A stretch of 56,856 bases of DNA from Actinomycetota bacterium (GTDB taxonomy: Bacteria > Actinomycetota > Actinomycetes > Streptosporangiales > Streptosporangiaceae): assembly GCA_027313705.1 (NCBI GenBank), contig DAHVDE010000077.1, forward strand, positions 1 to 56,856, in the 5' to 3' direction. Positions 33,844 through 42,150 of the stretch are shown here, one piece after another. The notes under the pieces are model-generated. The model was not told where the DNA came from and made no database searches. It worked only from the letters and a program-made list of their open reading frames with translations. Position numbers and translations under genes: made by a program. The stretch's first letter is position 1. Each line of letters opens with the position of its first letter.

Positions 33844-34872
33844 ATGACCTATGCCGCAAACCCTGACCGCTACGACCAGACGAGCTACCGCCGCTGCGGA
33901 GTCAGCGGGATCAAGCTGCCCGCTGTGTCGCTTGGCCTATGGCAGAACTTCGGCGACGAGACCCCGATGCAGACCAGCCAGGCGATTATCCGCCGCGCGT
34001 TCGACCTCGGCGTGACCCATTTCGACCTGGCTAACAACTACGGACCGCCCTATGGCGCGGCCGAGACCAATTTCGGCGAGATCATGCGGAAGGACCTGCG
34101 CCCGTATCGTGACGAGCTGATCATCTCGACCAAGGCGGGCTGGGACATGTGGCCCGGCCCATACGGCGACCTCGGATCGCGCAAGTACCTGCTCGCCAGC
34201 CTTGATCAGTCGCTCAAGCGGATGGGGCTTGAGTACGTCGACATCTTCTACAGCCACCGCGCCGACCCGGACACTCCGCTTGAGGAAACCATGGGCGCGC
34301 TCGCGACCGCCGTGCATCAGGGCAAGGCCCTCTATGCGGGCATCTCTTCCTACTCACCGGAACGAACCAGGCGGGCCGCAGGTATCTTGCGCGGGCTCGG
34401 CGTTCCGCTGCTGATACACCAGCCGTCTTACTCCATGCTCAACCGCTGGATCGAGCGCAGCCTGCTCGACGTGCTCGAGCAGGAGGGCGCCGGCTGCATC
34501 GCGTTCTCGCCGCTGGCGCAGGGCCTGCTGACCGGCAGGTACCTGAACGGCGTGCCGGCCGGCTCACGTGCCAGCCGCCAGGGTTCGCTTTCCGCCGACC
34601 AGCTTTCTGAAGCCAATCTCGCCCACGTGCGACGGCTGGGCGAACTGGCTGCGGGCCGCGGCCAGACCCTGGCGCAACTGGCCATTTCCTGGGTCCTGCG
34701 TGACCCGCGCGTTACTTCCGCCTTGATCGGCGCGAGCAGCGTGGCCCAGCTTGAGGAAAACCTGGCGGCAGTCAATGGTCAAGCGCTGGCCGACGCGGAA
34801 CTTGCCGCGATCGACGCGCACGCCGTCGAGGCAGGCATCGACCTGTGGGCTAGCTCGAGCGCGATCGGTTAG
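33844..34872 (+). CDS. Aldo/keto reductase, YghZ-like (glyceraldehyde 3-phosphate reductase type)
   Basis: 342 residues. AKR motifs: FDLANNYGPPYGAAET (catalytic Asp/Tyr region), IISTKAGWDMWPGPYGD (catalytic Lys), YVDIFYSHRADPDTPLEET (His), CIAFSPLAQGLLTGRYL and ALIGASSVAQLEENL (NADPH site). The GPPYG insert and KAGWDMW are typical of the YghZ/AKR14 branch that reduces L-glyceraldehyde 3-phosphate and methylglyoxal. Followed by a hairpin and a second AKR gene. Confidence 0.92.
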   Translation: MTYAANPDRYDQTSYRRCGVSGIKLPAVSLGLWQNFGDETPMQTSQAIIRRAFDLGVTHFDLANNYGPPYGAAETNFGEIMRKDLRPYRDELIISTKAGWDMWPGPYGDLGSRKYLLASLDQSLKRMGLEYVDIFYSHRADPDTPLEETMGALATAVHQGKALYAGISSYSPERTRRAAGILRGLGVPLLIHQPSYSMLNRWIERSLLDVLEQEGAGCIAFSPLAQGLLTGRYLNGVPAGSRASRQGSLSADQLSEANLAHVRRLGELAAGRGQTLAQLAISWVLRDPRVTSALIGASSVAQLEENLAAVNGQALADAELAAIDAHAVEAGIDLWASSSAIG

Positions 34873-34886
34873 CCGAGAATCCTGTG

Positions 34887-34918
34887 CTCCCCCGCATTGC
34901 GGCTGCCTGGCGGGGGAG
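34887..34918 (+). promoter_or_regulatory. Hairpin whose right arm is the ribosome binding site of the second AKR gene
   Basis: CTCCCCCGC (34887-34895) pairs perfectly with GCGGGGGAG (34910-34918) over a 14-base loop. GGGGGAG in the right arm stands nine bases before ATG 34928, so it is that gene's Shine-Dalgarno. The structure can act as a terminator of the first AKR transcript, or hide the ribosome site of the second, or both. Confidence 0.65.
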
Positions 34919-34927
34919 ACTGGTTCC

Positions 34928-35911
34928 ATGCGCTATCAGAGCAGCGACACAGCGAAGAAGATCTCCAAGATCGGTCTTGGCACCTGGCAGTTCGGGTCGA
35001 AAGAGTGGGGTTACGGGCAGGAATACGCCGATTCGGTGGCCAGGGCCATTGTCAGGCGCGCGCTTGAACTCGGGGTCACCCTCTTCGACACCGCCGAGAT
35101 CTATGGCTTCGGTCGCAGTGAGCGGATACTCGGCCGGGCGCTAGGCGATGACCTGCCCGGAATATTCCTGGCGACGAAGATACTCCCCGTCATGCCGGTC
35201 GCCCCGGTGGTAGAGCAGCGGGCGGTGGCCAGCGCCGAGCGCCTTGGCACCCGCACGCTCGACCTCTACCAGGTGCACGCGCCGAACCCCGCGGTGCGCG
35301 ACACCACGATCATGCGCGGCATGCGAGCACTTCAGCGCGTCGGCCTCGTCGGCGAGGTCGGTGTCAGCAACTACTCGCTGCGCCGCTGGCAGGCCGCCGA
35401 GGAAGCGCTCGGCACCCGCGTCCTGTCCAATCAGGTGCGGTACAACCTGGTCGACCGCAGGCCCGAGCGTGACCTGCTCCCATACGCCGAGCAGCGCAAC
35501 CGGATCGTGATGGCCTACAGCCCGCTGGCGCAGGGCCTGCTCTCCGGCCGCTACCACGAAGGCAGCCTGCCCGCCAACCGGGTCAGGGCAAGCAACCCGC
35601 TCTTCCTGCCAGAGAACCTGGAACGGGCGGCCGGCCTCATCGCCGCCTTGCAGGCGATCGCCGATGCGCACCAGGCCACGCCGGCCCAGATAGCTCTCGC
35701 CTGGGTGATACGCCATCCGTCTGTGGTCGCGATACCTGGCGCGTCGAGTGTGGAGCAACTCGAGCGCAACGTGGCCGCTGCCGAGATCGACCTCACCGAC
35801 GAGGAATACCAGGCCCTGCGGACCGCCTCAGACCGGTTCACCCCGGTCACCGGCCTCAATGCCTACCGCAAGGTGGTCAGGTCCCGCCTGCGCCCGCGTC
35901 TGGTCGGCTAG
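34928..35911 (+). CDS. Aldo/keto reductase
   Basis: 327 residues. Motifs: LFDTAEIYGFGRSERILG (Asp and Tyr), IFLATKILPVMP (Lys), LYQVHAPNPAV (His), AYSPLAQGLLSGRYH, VVAIPGASSVEQLERNV (NADPH binding). General AKR5/12-like enzyme; substrate not predictable. ATG 34928 with GGGGGAG upstream, although a longer open frame exists over the previous gene. Not a recent duplicate of its neighbour, because identity is limited to the family motifs. Convergent with the amidase; the stop TAG begins a short tandem repeat. Confidence 0.9.
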   Translation: MRYQSSDTAKKISKIGLGTWQFGSKEWGYGQEYADSVARAIVRRALELGVTLFDTAEIYGFGRSERILGRALGDDLPGIFLATKILPVMPVAPVVEQRAVASAERLGTRTLDLYQVHAPNPAVRDTTIMRGMRALQRVGLVGEVGVSNYSLRRWQAAEEALGTRVLSNQVRYNLVDRRPERDLLPYAEQRNRIVMAYSPLAQGLLSGRYHEGSLPANRVRASNPLFLPENLERAAGLIAALQAIADAHQATPAQIALAWVIRHPSVVAIPGASSVEQLERNVAAAEIDLTDEEYQALRTASDRFTPVTGLNAYRKVVRSRLRPRLVG

Positions 35912-35949
35912 CCGGGCAGGTCAGCCGGACAGGTCAGCCGGACAGGTCA
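35911..35949. repeat. 13-bp tandem repeat at the convergent AKR/amidase junction
   Basis: Three head-to-tail units of GCCGG(G/A)CAGGTCA. The first begins on the last base of the aldo-keto reductase stop codon; the second contains the amidase stop. Each TCA supplies a minus-strand TGA. Confidence 0.9.
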
Positions 35950-37439
35950 GGCGCTGCCGTGCCGTGCCTGGTCGCCGTCTCGAAGGCGTGCCCGACAGCC
36001 AGCAGGTCCCAGTCGGCCCGGCGGCGCCCGACTAGCTGCAGCCCGACCGGCAGCCCGGTCCGGGTGAAGCCGGCCGGAACCGACATCGCGGGCAGGCCGG
36101 TCGCCGAGATGAGGTAAGCAGAGGACATCCAGTCCAGGTAGGTGCGCTGCGGCACGCCATCGATCTCGTGCACCCAGTCAAGGCCGATGTCGAACGGCGG
36201 CACCTGGACCGCCGGGCAGGCGAGCACGTGCACGCCGGCGAAGAAGGCGCTCACCCGCTCGGCCAGCCGGTCGCGGAGCACGGTGGCCAGGCGCAGGTCG
36301 GCAGGAGTCAGTTCGAGCCCGCGCTCGGTGTTCCAGACCACGTTCGCGCCGAGCAGGTCCCTGTGGCTGGTCAGCAAAGGACCGTAGCTGGTCGCGAACC
36401 TGAAGGCTCGCCAGGTCCTGAATACCTCGTCGGCACCGGAAAGGTCGGGTGCAGCGTCGACGATCTCGCAGCCGAGGTCGGCAAGCACCTGCCTGGCCGG
36501 CCCGAGAGCGGACCTGACGTCCTGGTCGACGGGCAGTCCGAGATCTGGGCTCCAGGCCACCTTGATCCCGGTCAGGTCGCGTTCGAGCAGGGCAGGCACC
36601 TGGGCCGGATCAGTCAGCGCGGGCGGCGGCGCGTCGAGCGCGAGCGGCACCGCCTGGTCGGGGCCGCTGATGACGGCGAGCAGCAGTGCGACGTCGGCGA
36701 CCGTGCGCGCCATCGGGCCGGTCACGCTAAGGAAGTCGGCCACGTCGAACGCCGGCCAGGAAGGCACCCGGCCAGGCGAGGGCCTAAGCCCGACCACGTT
36801 GCAGAAACTGGCCGGATTCCGCAGCGAGCCGCCCAGATCGCTGCCGTCGGCCAGGCAGACCATCCTGGCCGCAAGTGCGGCGGCCGAGCCGCCGCTGCTG
36901 CCGCCCGCGCTCTTGGTCAGGTCGTACGGGTTCCTCGTGGCGCCGAAAAGCTTGTTGACGGTGTGCGAGCCCGCACCGAATTCTGGCGTGTTCGTCTTGC
37001 CGAGGCTGATCGCGCCCGCGCCAGACATGCGGCTCACGATCAGGGCATCGCGTCCTGGAACGTTATCGGCGAACAGCAGCGAGCCATAGGTGGTGCGCAC
37101 CCCTGCGGTGTCGGTCAGATCCTTGTGCGCGACAGGCAGGCCGTGCAGCAACGGCGGTGCCTGGCCTGCCGCCATGGCCTCGTCTGCGGCGGCCGCCTTG
37201 GCAAGCGCGGCATCAAAGCACCTGGTCACGATCGCGTTGACCGAGCCGTCTACGGCGAGTATCCGCTCGATGGAAGCGGTGATCACCTCACGCGCCGATA
37301 CCTGACGGCCGCGCAGAAGCCCGGCCAGCGTGATGGCGTCCTGCGCGCACAGGTCCTCAGGCAAGGCGGCGCTCGGCTGCCCACCTGGTGAGCTGGTGGC
37401 GGGTCGAAAGCTGGAGCTTGCGCAAGACAGAGGAGACAT
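35934..37439 (-). CDS. Amidase (amidase-signature family)
   Basis: 501 residues in the longest form. The catalytic Ser-cisSer-Lys triad is complete: Lys in GLPVAHKDLTD, cis-Ser in SAGGSSGGSAAALAARM, and the nucleophile in DGSDLGGSLRNPASF. Hydrolyses an amide, with AtzF/GatA-like relatives; being far from gat genes, it is probably not tRNA-dependent. The start is uncertain: ATG 37439 overlaps the response regulator by 83 bases, while a TTG at 37364 would overlap by only eight. The first 25 residues look low-complexity, which favours the shorter form. Confidence 0.9.
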   Translation of the reverse strand: MSPLSCASSSFRPATSSPGGQPSAALPEDLCAQDAITLAGLLRGRQVSAREVITASIERILAVDGSVNAIVTRCFDAALAKAAAADEAMAAGQAPPLLHGLPVAHKDLTDTAGVRTTYGSLLFADNVPGRDALIVSRMSGAGAISLGKTNTPEFGAGSHTVNKLFGATRNPYDLTKSAGGSSGGSAAALAARMVCLADGSDLGGSLRNPASFCNVVGLRPSPGRVPSWPAFDVADFLSVTGPMARTVADVALLLAVISGPDQAVPLALDAPPPALTDPAQVPALLERDLTGIKVAWSPDLGLPVDQDVRSALGPARQVLADLGCEIVDAAPDLSGADEVFRTWRAFRFATSYGPLLTSHRDLLGANVVWNTERGLELTPADLRLATVLRDRLAERVSAFFAGVHVLACPAVQVPPFDIGLDWVHEIDGVPQRTYLDWMSSAYLISATGLPAMSVPAGFTRTGLPVGLQLVGRRRADWDLLAVGHAFETATRHGTAAPDLSG

Positions 37440-38016
37440 GGCTCTCCACGGTCTTGGTGGAGATGAAGAGTTCCCTGGCGATTTCCTTGTAGGTGTAACC
37501 GCGGGCTATCAACCGCAGGACCTCGCGTTCTCTCGGGGTGAGCTGATCGAGCTCGGGGTCGAAGCTCGGCGCGGGCACGGGGTCCGCCGTCTGTGCCGAG
37601 AACGCGTCGAGCACGAAGCCGGCCAGCCTGGGCGAGAATACCGCGTCACCCGCCGCCACCCGCGTGATCGCGTCGACCAGCTCGGCGCCAGAGATCGTCT
37701 TGGTGACGTAGCCTCTGGCGCCCGCCCTGATCACGGCGATCACGTCCTGCGGCGCGTCAGAGGCCGACAGGGCGAGGAACCTGGTCTGTGGCAGTATCGG
37801 AGCCAGTTCCGCGACCACTAGCTGACCGCCGCCGCCCGGCAGATGCACGTCGAGCAGCACCACGTCGGGGATGAGCCTGGCGATGCCCTCGATGGCGGGC
37901 ATGACGTCTTCTGCCTCGCCGATTACCTCGACGTGATCACCGAGTTCCGACCTGACTCCGGACCGGAACAGCCCGTGGTCATCGACGATAAACACCCGTG
38001 GCCTGCTGGCTGCCAT
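37357..38016 (-). CDS. NarL/LuxR-family response regulator (EsrR-like)
   Basis: 219 residues. Receiver domain: VFIVDDHGLFRSG (acid pair), VVLLDVHLPGGGG (phosphorylated Asp), LALSAS and YVTKTIS (Thr/Ser and Lys). The LuxR-type helix-turn-helix reads LTPREREVLRLIARGYTYKEIAREL then STKTVESHVSSVLRKL. It starts one base after the kinase stop (TGA-C-ATG), so it is the partner. Kinase with PspC domain plus NarL regulator is the layout of the actinobacterial envelope-stress system EsrSR. Confidence 0.93.
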   Translation of the reverse strand: MAASRPRVFIVDDHGLFRSGVRSELGDHVEVIGEAEDVMPAIEGIARLIPDVVLLDVHLPGGGGQLVVAELAPILPQTRFLALSASDAPQDVIAVIRAGARGYVTKTISGAELVDAITRVAAGDAVFSPRLAGFVLDAFSAQTADPVPAPSFDPELDQLTPREREVLRLIARGYTYKEIARELFISTKTVESHVSSVLRKLQLSTRHQLTRWAAERRLA

Positions 38017-38017
38017 G

Positions 38018-39334
38018 TCAGGTCGCCTGGCTTGGCTCGCGCTGGCCAGCTGTTCTTGGCATAGTCAAGGATACTTCTGTGCCTTCGCCCGGCACGCTGC
38101 GGATACTGGCCTGGCCGCCGCGCCGCTCCATCCGCGCCCGCACGGATTCGGCAAGGCCCTTGCGGTCGGCGGGCACCGCCTCAGGATCGAAGCCGCGGCC
38201 CCTGTCCCGCACGAAAACCGACGCTTCTTCCCGTTCGACCTCGGCGAACAGTGAAATGACGGACGCGCCGGACCATTTGGCGGCGTTTACCGTCGCCTCA
38301 CGAGCGGCGGCGAGCATGGCGCCAAGATCGTCGTCGTCTTTCAGCTCGCAGTCGCCGACGATCACCGCCTCGATGGCGACGCCGTACTGTGCCTCGACGT
38401 CTTGCTGTATCAGGCGGACTGCGGCGGCGAAGGTGGCCGCGATGCCGTCCATCGAACCGGGTGCACGTCCGCCGAACAGCCAGGAACGCAGCTCACGTTC
38501 CTGCGCCCTGGCTAGCTGTACCACCTGCTGCGGGCTGTCGGCACGGCGCTGGATCAGGGCCAGGGTCTGCAGCACAGAGTCATGCACCCGGGCAGCGATG
38601 TCGGCCCGCTCTTCGGCCCTGATCCTGGCCTGGCGCTCGACGCCCAGGTCCCGCATGACCCGCAGCCACCAGGGGCCGCAGAGCACCGAGATCGCCGCGA
38701 GTACCACGACGAGACCGGTGACCGGGCGGAGCAGCACGCCGAGATATGGCCGATCGGATGCGAGTACCGCAAGTCCGGCGATGAGCAACCCGGCGGCCAG
38801 GAACAGCCGCGCCGCGAACCAGGACTTCTTTCCGGCACTAGTGGCGCCGAGCAGCGGCGAGGTCATGGCGTGCAGCGACGCGCGCTCCTCCTCGTCAGCG
38901 TTGCGCCAGATCAGCACGAGCCCGGCGGCTCCGATCGCGTTCGGCCAGCTCACGGCGCTGAACACGGTGATGCCGAGGATCGAGATGAAAGAGAAGATCA
39001 CGATCAGCATCGAGGCGGCAGCAGCCGCGAGCGCGACGCCGCGCAGGTCGTGAATGGCCCGGCTGACGATCGTGCTGTTCTCGCCCGCCTTGGGCAAGAA
39101 CAGCCAGGCGATCACGTAGACGGCGAGACCAAAGCCGGTGAAGATGCCAGTGACACAGAAGATCACGCGGAGCAAGGTCAGGTTCACGCAGGTCCTGGCC
39201 GCGATTCCGGCCGCGACGCCGCCCGCTATCCGGCCCTCGTCCATGCGGCGCAGCGAAGAGATCCTGACTGGCCAGTCGGGTGCGGGTTGTTCTTCCACAC
39301 CTCCATCATGACTCCTGAAGGCGGGTTGCGGCAT
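38018..39334 (-). CDS. PspC-domain sensor histidine kinase (EsrS-like)
   Basis: 438 residues. An N-terminal PspC domain (GRIAGGVAAGIAARTCVNLTL ... VYVIAWLFLP) leads into further membrane segments (LAAAAASMLIVIFSFISI, FLAAGLLIAGLAVLA, GLVVVLAAISVLCG). The HisKA_3 phosphoacceptor box is IAARVHDSVLQTLALIQ. ATPase: AAREATVNAAKWSGAS (N box), DRGRGFDP (G1) and GEGTEVSLTMP (G2). ATG 39334 is listed; a GTG at 39298 close to GGAGG, or ATG 39244, are alternatives. Expected to sense envelope damage through PspC. Divergent from a small PspC gene. Confidence 0.92.
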   Translation of the reverse strand: MPQPAFRSHDGGVEEQPAPDWPVRISSLRRMDEGRIAGGVAAGIAARTCVNLTLLRVIFCVTGIFTGFGLAVYVIAWLFLPKAGENSTIVSRAIHDLRGVALAAAAASMLIVIFSFISILGITVFSAVSWPNAIGAAGLVLIWRNADEEERASLHAMTSPLLGATSAGKKSWFAARLFLAAGLLIAGLAVLASDRPYLGVLLRPVTGLVVVLAAISVLCGPWWLRVMRDLGVERQARIRAEERADIAARVHDSVLQTLALIQRRADSPQQVVQLARAQERELRSWLFGGRAPGSMDGIAATFAAAVRLIQQDVEAQYGVAIEAVIVGDCELKDDDDLGAMLAAAREATVNAAKWSGASVISLFAEVEREEASVFVRDRGRGFDPEAVPADRKGLAESVRARMERRGGQASIRSVPGEGTEVSLTMPRTAGQREPSQAT

Positions 39335-39427
39335 CGGGACAAGCCCTGATAGTTGGCCCGCAGGGTCAGGGTCGGGTCCGGGTACTTCCCGATAGCTAAA
39401 GGAGCCGCCGGTTCGCAGTCTTGAACC

Positions 39428-39784
39428 ATGGAAGAGAACGAATCACAGCCAAGGCAAGAAACAAGATCAGATCAGCCGCCAGCGGACCAGCAGCAGTCAG
39501 GCACCCAAGACCAGCCGCCGCCCGGATACCAGCCATGGCAACCGGCAGGGACTCCGCTTTGCCGGCCGGCCAGCGGCCGGATGATTGCCGGAGTTGCCGC
39601 GGGCATCGCGCAGTACCTGGACGTCGACGTCACCTTGATCAGGATCGCGCTCGCCGTGCTTACCGTGCTCGGCGGCGCAGGCATTCCGGTCTATCTCGCT
39701 GGCTGGCTGCTCATTCCCGACCAGGTGTCAGGCCAGTCGATCGCGGGCGACCTCATCGGCTCGCTTGCCTCGAGAACCAGCTAA
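39428..39784 (+). CDS. PspC domain protein
   Basis: 118 residues. A hydrophilic Gln/Pro-rich N-terminus of about 45 residues precedes a PspC domain with the family run RMIAGVAAGIAQYLDVDVTL and a membrane helix (IALAVLTVLGGAGIPVYLAGW). It is the stand-alone relative of the kinase's sensor domain and probably an output or partner of it. The start lacks a near Shine-Dalgarno: AAAGGAG lies 27 bases upstream, so a short leader effect or a missed start is possible. Confidence 0.85.
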   Translation: MEENESQPRQETRSDQPPADQQQSGTQDQPPPGYQPWQPAGTPLCRPASGRMIAGVAAGIAQYLDVDVTLIRIALAVLTVLGGAGIPVYLAGWLLIPDQVSGQSIAGDLIGSLASRTS

Positions 39785-39817
39785 CCCGCCGCTACCTGAC
39801 CAAGGAGGTTCCCTGTC

Positions 39818-40291
39818 ATGCCAGCTTCGAGCACCCCGCCGCGGATGCCGGGCCCCGCCGGTCCAGGCTACCGGCGTCACTCCCGCTACGGCAGCGGTGA
39901 CCTGCGTGCTTCCGACGCCGAGCGAGCGGACGTGGCCGATCAGCTGTCCAGGCATTACCAGGACGGGAGGCTTGACCAGGCGGAGTTCAACGAGCGGCTG
40001 GACCGGGCCATGAACGCGAAGACGCGAGGCGACTTCGCCGGCATCTTCACTGACCTGCCTGAACTGCCTGAGGACCAGGCCGACCGTAACGACCAGGACA
40101 AGTCCAGGCAGGTCCGGGTGCCTCGCCACCGCCCGAGGCCGGCACTCATCAGGCTCATGCCCGTCGTCGCTATCGTGATCGTGGCGATAATCTGCGCGCA
40201 TGTCCTGATGCACTCGGCTGCGCTACTGGTGTTGGTCGCGGTGCTCGCCTGCCTCTGGCTTAGCAACGAGGAACGCCGCCGCCGCCGGTAG
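39818..40291 (+). CDS. DUF1707 (SHOCT-like) membrane protein
   Basis: 157 residues. The DUF1707 motif is clear: DLRASDAERADVADQLSRHY, then DGRLDQAEFNERLDRAMNAKTRGDFAGIFTDLP (read in two parts). A basic linker and two short membrane segments (LIRLMPVVAIVIVAIICAHV, AALLVLVAVLACLWL) close the protein. DUF1707 proteins often lie near PspC and envelope-stress genes in actinobacteria. AAGGAGG precedes ATG 39818. Same direction as the PspC gene, 33 bases apart, so one operon. Confidence 0.9.
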   Translation: MPASSTPPRMPGPAGPGYRRHSRYGSGDLRASDAERADVADQLSRHYQDGRLDQAEFNERLDRAMNAKTRGDFAGIFTDLPELPEDQADRNDQDKSRQVRVPRHRPRPALIRLMPVVAIVIVAIICAHVLMHSAALLVLVAVLACLWLSNEERRRRR

Positions 40292-40313
40292 GTTCTCGCG
40301 GAACGGGGAAGAC

Positions 40314-40610
40314 ATGCGGGTCGTCGTGGCTGGGGCCGGGTTCGCCGGCCTCGCCGCTGCTGACCGGATCACCAGGTCCGGTCAGCAGGCTGTGGTGCTC
40401 GAGGCGAGGGACAGGGTCGGTGGCCGTGTCTGGTCGCAGCGGCTGATACCAGACGACGAGCGCACCGTGATCGAGCGTGGTGCCGAGTTCGTGCTCGACG
40501 GGTATGACGTGATGCGGTCCCTGCTCTCGCGAAACCGGGCCTCAGGCGGCGAAGCCGTCGAGTGCGGCAAGCAGCCACTGCCGCTTGACCGCACTGCCTC
40601 GGTGCCCTGA
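40314..40610 (+). pseudogene. Truncated flavin amine oxidase (N-terminal fragment)
   Basis: Opens with MRVVVAGAGFAGLAAADRI, the FAD Rossmann GxGxxG motif, followed by VVLEARDRVGGRVWSQRL (the GG motif) and ERGAEFVLDGYDVMRSLL, as in flavin-containing amine oxidases of about 450 residues. Homology stops near residue 72 (about 40530). The remaining 25 codons are antisense to the prolyl aminopeptidase end. So some 80 percent of the gene is missing and its place is taken by a convergent gene. GGGGAAG precedes the ATG, so the fragment could still be translated. Confidence 0.8.
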
Positions 40611-41498
40611 ATAGTCGTCGATCAGCAGCCTGGCCTCCGGCCAGGCCCCGGCCAGTTCCCAGGCCGTGCCGACCGGGCAGCTCAGGTCAAGCCGCCCGTG
40701 AATCAGCACTCCCTTGATGCCTGCCAGCCTCCCCGCGCCCGCGAGCAGCGCGCCTTCCTTCAGGAAGGCGCCGTTCATGCCATACCATGCGCAGAGCCTC
40801 ACCATCGCGATCAGGTCTTCGACCGGACCGTCTCCCCCGAACGACTGGCCAGCGGACCCCGGCTCGAGCGAGAGCACGGCCGTCTCCCACGCACTCCACG
40901 CGCGCGCCGCCTCGGCGCGCACCTGGAGATCGCTGCTCTCCAGCACCTCGGTATAGGCGGCGAGCAGGTCGCGGTCGTCACGGGCACCAGGCACGGCGGC
41001 CCGGAACCGCTCGAAGGCCTCAGGGAAGAAAATGGCCGCGCCACGGTACAGCCAGTCCGTCTCGCTGCGGCGGCTGGTAGTGATCGCGCTGAGCACGATC
41101 TCGGTTACCCGGTCAGGGTGCTCCTGGGCATAGGCCAGACCAAGCGTCGACCCCCAGGACCCGCCGCAGACCAGCCAGCGCTCGATGCCAAGGTGCTCTC
41201 TGAGACATTCGAGATCGCCTACCAGGTGACCGGTAGTGTTGACGGTCAGGTCGGTCGCCGGATCGCTGGCATTCGGCGTGCTCCGGACGCAGCCGCGCTG
41301 GTCAAACAGGACGGTGCAATAGCGTGCCGGGTCAAAGCCGCGCCGCATGCCAGGAGCCGACCCCTGCCCCGGCCCGCCATGGATCAGGACGGCCGGCTTG
41401 CCCGCCGGGTTGCCCGAGGTCTCCCAGTAGACATGGTTGCCGTCCCCGACCTCAAGCATGCCCGTAGCAAAGGGCTCAACCAGCTCATAAAGCATCAT
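40542..41498 (-). CDS. pip: Prolyl aminopeptidase (proline iminopeptidase)
   Basis: 318 residues, alpha/beta hydrolase of peptidase family S33. HGGPGQGSAPGM is the oxyanion region, DQRGCVRSTPNA the family block (usually DQRGCGRS), GGSWGSTLGLAYAQEHP the nucleophile elbow, HGRLDLSCP the Asp, and SGHRGSA the His. Removes N-terminal Pro from peptides, in the cytoplasm. Starts at the double ATG 41498/41495; the open frame continues far upstream without homology. Its 3' end lies where the amine oxidase gene breaks off. Confidence 0.92.
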   Translation of the reverse strand: MMLYELVEPFATGMLEVGDGNHVYWETSGNPAGKPAVLIHGGPGQGSAPGMRRGFDPARYCTVLFDQRGCVRSTPNASDPATDLTVNTTGHLVGDLECLREHLGIERWLVCGGSWGSTLGLAYAQEHPDRVTEIVLSAITTSRRSETDWLYRGAAIFFPEAFERFRAAVPGARDDRDLLAAYTEVLESSDLQVRAEAARAWSAWETAVLSLEPGSAGQSFGGDGPVEDLIAMVRLCAWYGMNGAFLKEGALLAGAGRLAGIKGVLIHGRLDLSCPVGTAWELAGAWPEARLLIDDYSGHRGSAVKRQWLLAALDGFAA

Positions 41499-41511
41499 GC
41501 CAGCCAGTAAA

Positions 41512-41553
41512 CCCGGCTGACCGCACCCGGCTGACCGCACCCGGCTGACCGCC
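41512..41553. repeat. 14-bp tandem repeat upstream of pip
   Basis: Three units of CCCGGCTGACCGC(A/C) lie head to tail 14 bases upstream of the aminopeptidase start and 30 bases past the VOC gene stop. Its position between two minus-strand genes would put it in the pip leader or promoter. Confidence 0.9.
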
Positions 41554-41583
41554 CACGCCGTGGCATCGTGGGGGCTGGCGGGC

Positions 41584-42150
41584 TTAGACTCGCGCGCCGA
41601 CGCGGTCGGCGGCGGTCTTGGGCTTGTGCCGCACGTCACCTGGCTGGCCCATGACCCGGCGCCAGCAGGCGAATTCCAGCATGATTCCGTCCGGGTCCTG
41701 GAAATAGAATGACCGTACGAAGACACCAGGATGCAGTTGCGCCGCGACGCCCGACTCGCTGTCGTCATGGTCGATGACCGGGCTGACCCTGACTCCCTTG
41801 GCCTTCAGTTTTGCGCGGTAGGCAAGGAACTCTTCCTCAGGCACGTTGAACGCGATGTGGTTCATCGAGCCCGCAGCGCTGGTCCACTCACCGAAGCCCG
41901 GCACCGTGACCGGGGCCGAGATGCCGGGAACGGCGTCGGGCGCGTCAGGGAACCAGAAAAAGGCCAGGGCGTTACCTCCGCCCATGTCGAAGAAGAAGTG
42001 CTGGCCGGATCCGGCAGGCAGGTCGATCGTCTTGACCAGCCGCATGCCGAGCACCTGCGTGTAGAACTCGACCGTGCGCTTCATGTCCGAGCAGACCAGC
42101 GCGAGGTGATTGACACCGCCGAGGTCGAACTCCTGGTTACGCCACTCCAT
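41584..42150 (-). CDS. VOC-superfamily (extradiol dioxygenase/glyoxalase-like) protein
   Basis: 188 residues from ATG 42150, which has AGGAGG eight bases upstream. Two beta-alpha-beta-beta-beta modules: GGVNHLALVCSDMKRTVEFY ... GMRLVKTID, and GSMNHIAFNVPEEEFLAYR ... YFQDPDGIMLEFACW. The metal ligands of the fold (His in VNHLAL, His in MNHIAF, Glu in MLEF) are present. Similar proteins are annotated as bleomycin-resistance or catechol dioxygenase-like; the substrate is unknown. A ring-hydroxylating dioxygenase lies 2.6 kb away, which makes a role in aromatic catabolism possible. Confidence 0.88.
   Translation of the reverse strand: MEWRNQEFDLGGVNHLALVCSDMKRTVEFYTQVLGMRLVKTIDLPAGSGQHFFFDMGGGNALAFFWFPDAPDAVPGISAPVTVPGFGEWTSAAGSMNHIAFNVPEEEFLAYRAKLKAKGVRVSPVIDHDDSESGVAAQLHPGVFVRSFYFQDPDGIMLEFACWRRVMGQPGDVRHKPKTAADRVGARV

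Noticed and set aside
36168-37391. 407-codon plus-strand open frame
   Set aside because: Antisense to the amidase, whose catalytic triad is complete on the other strand.
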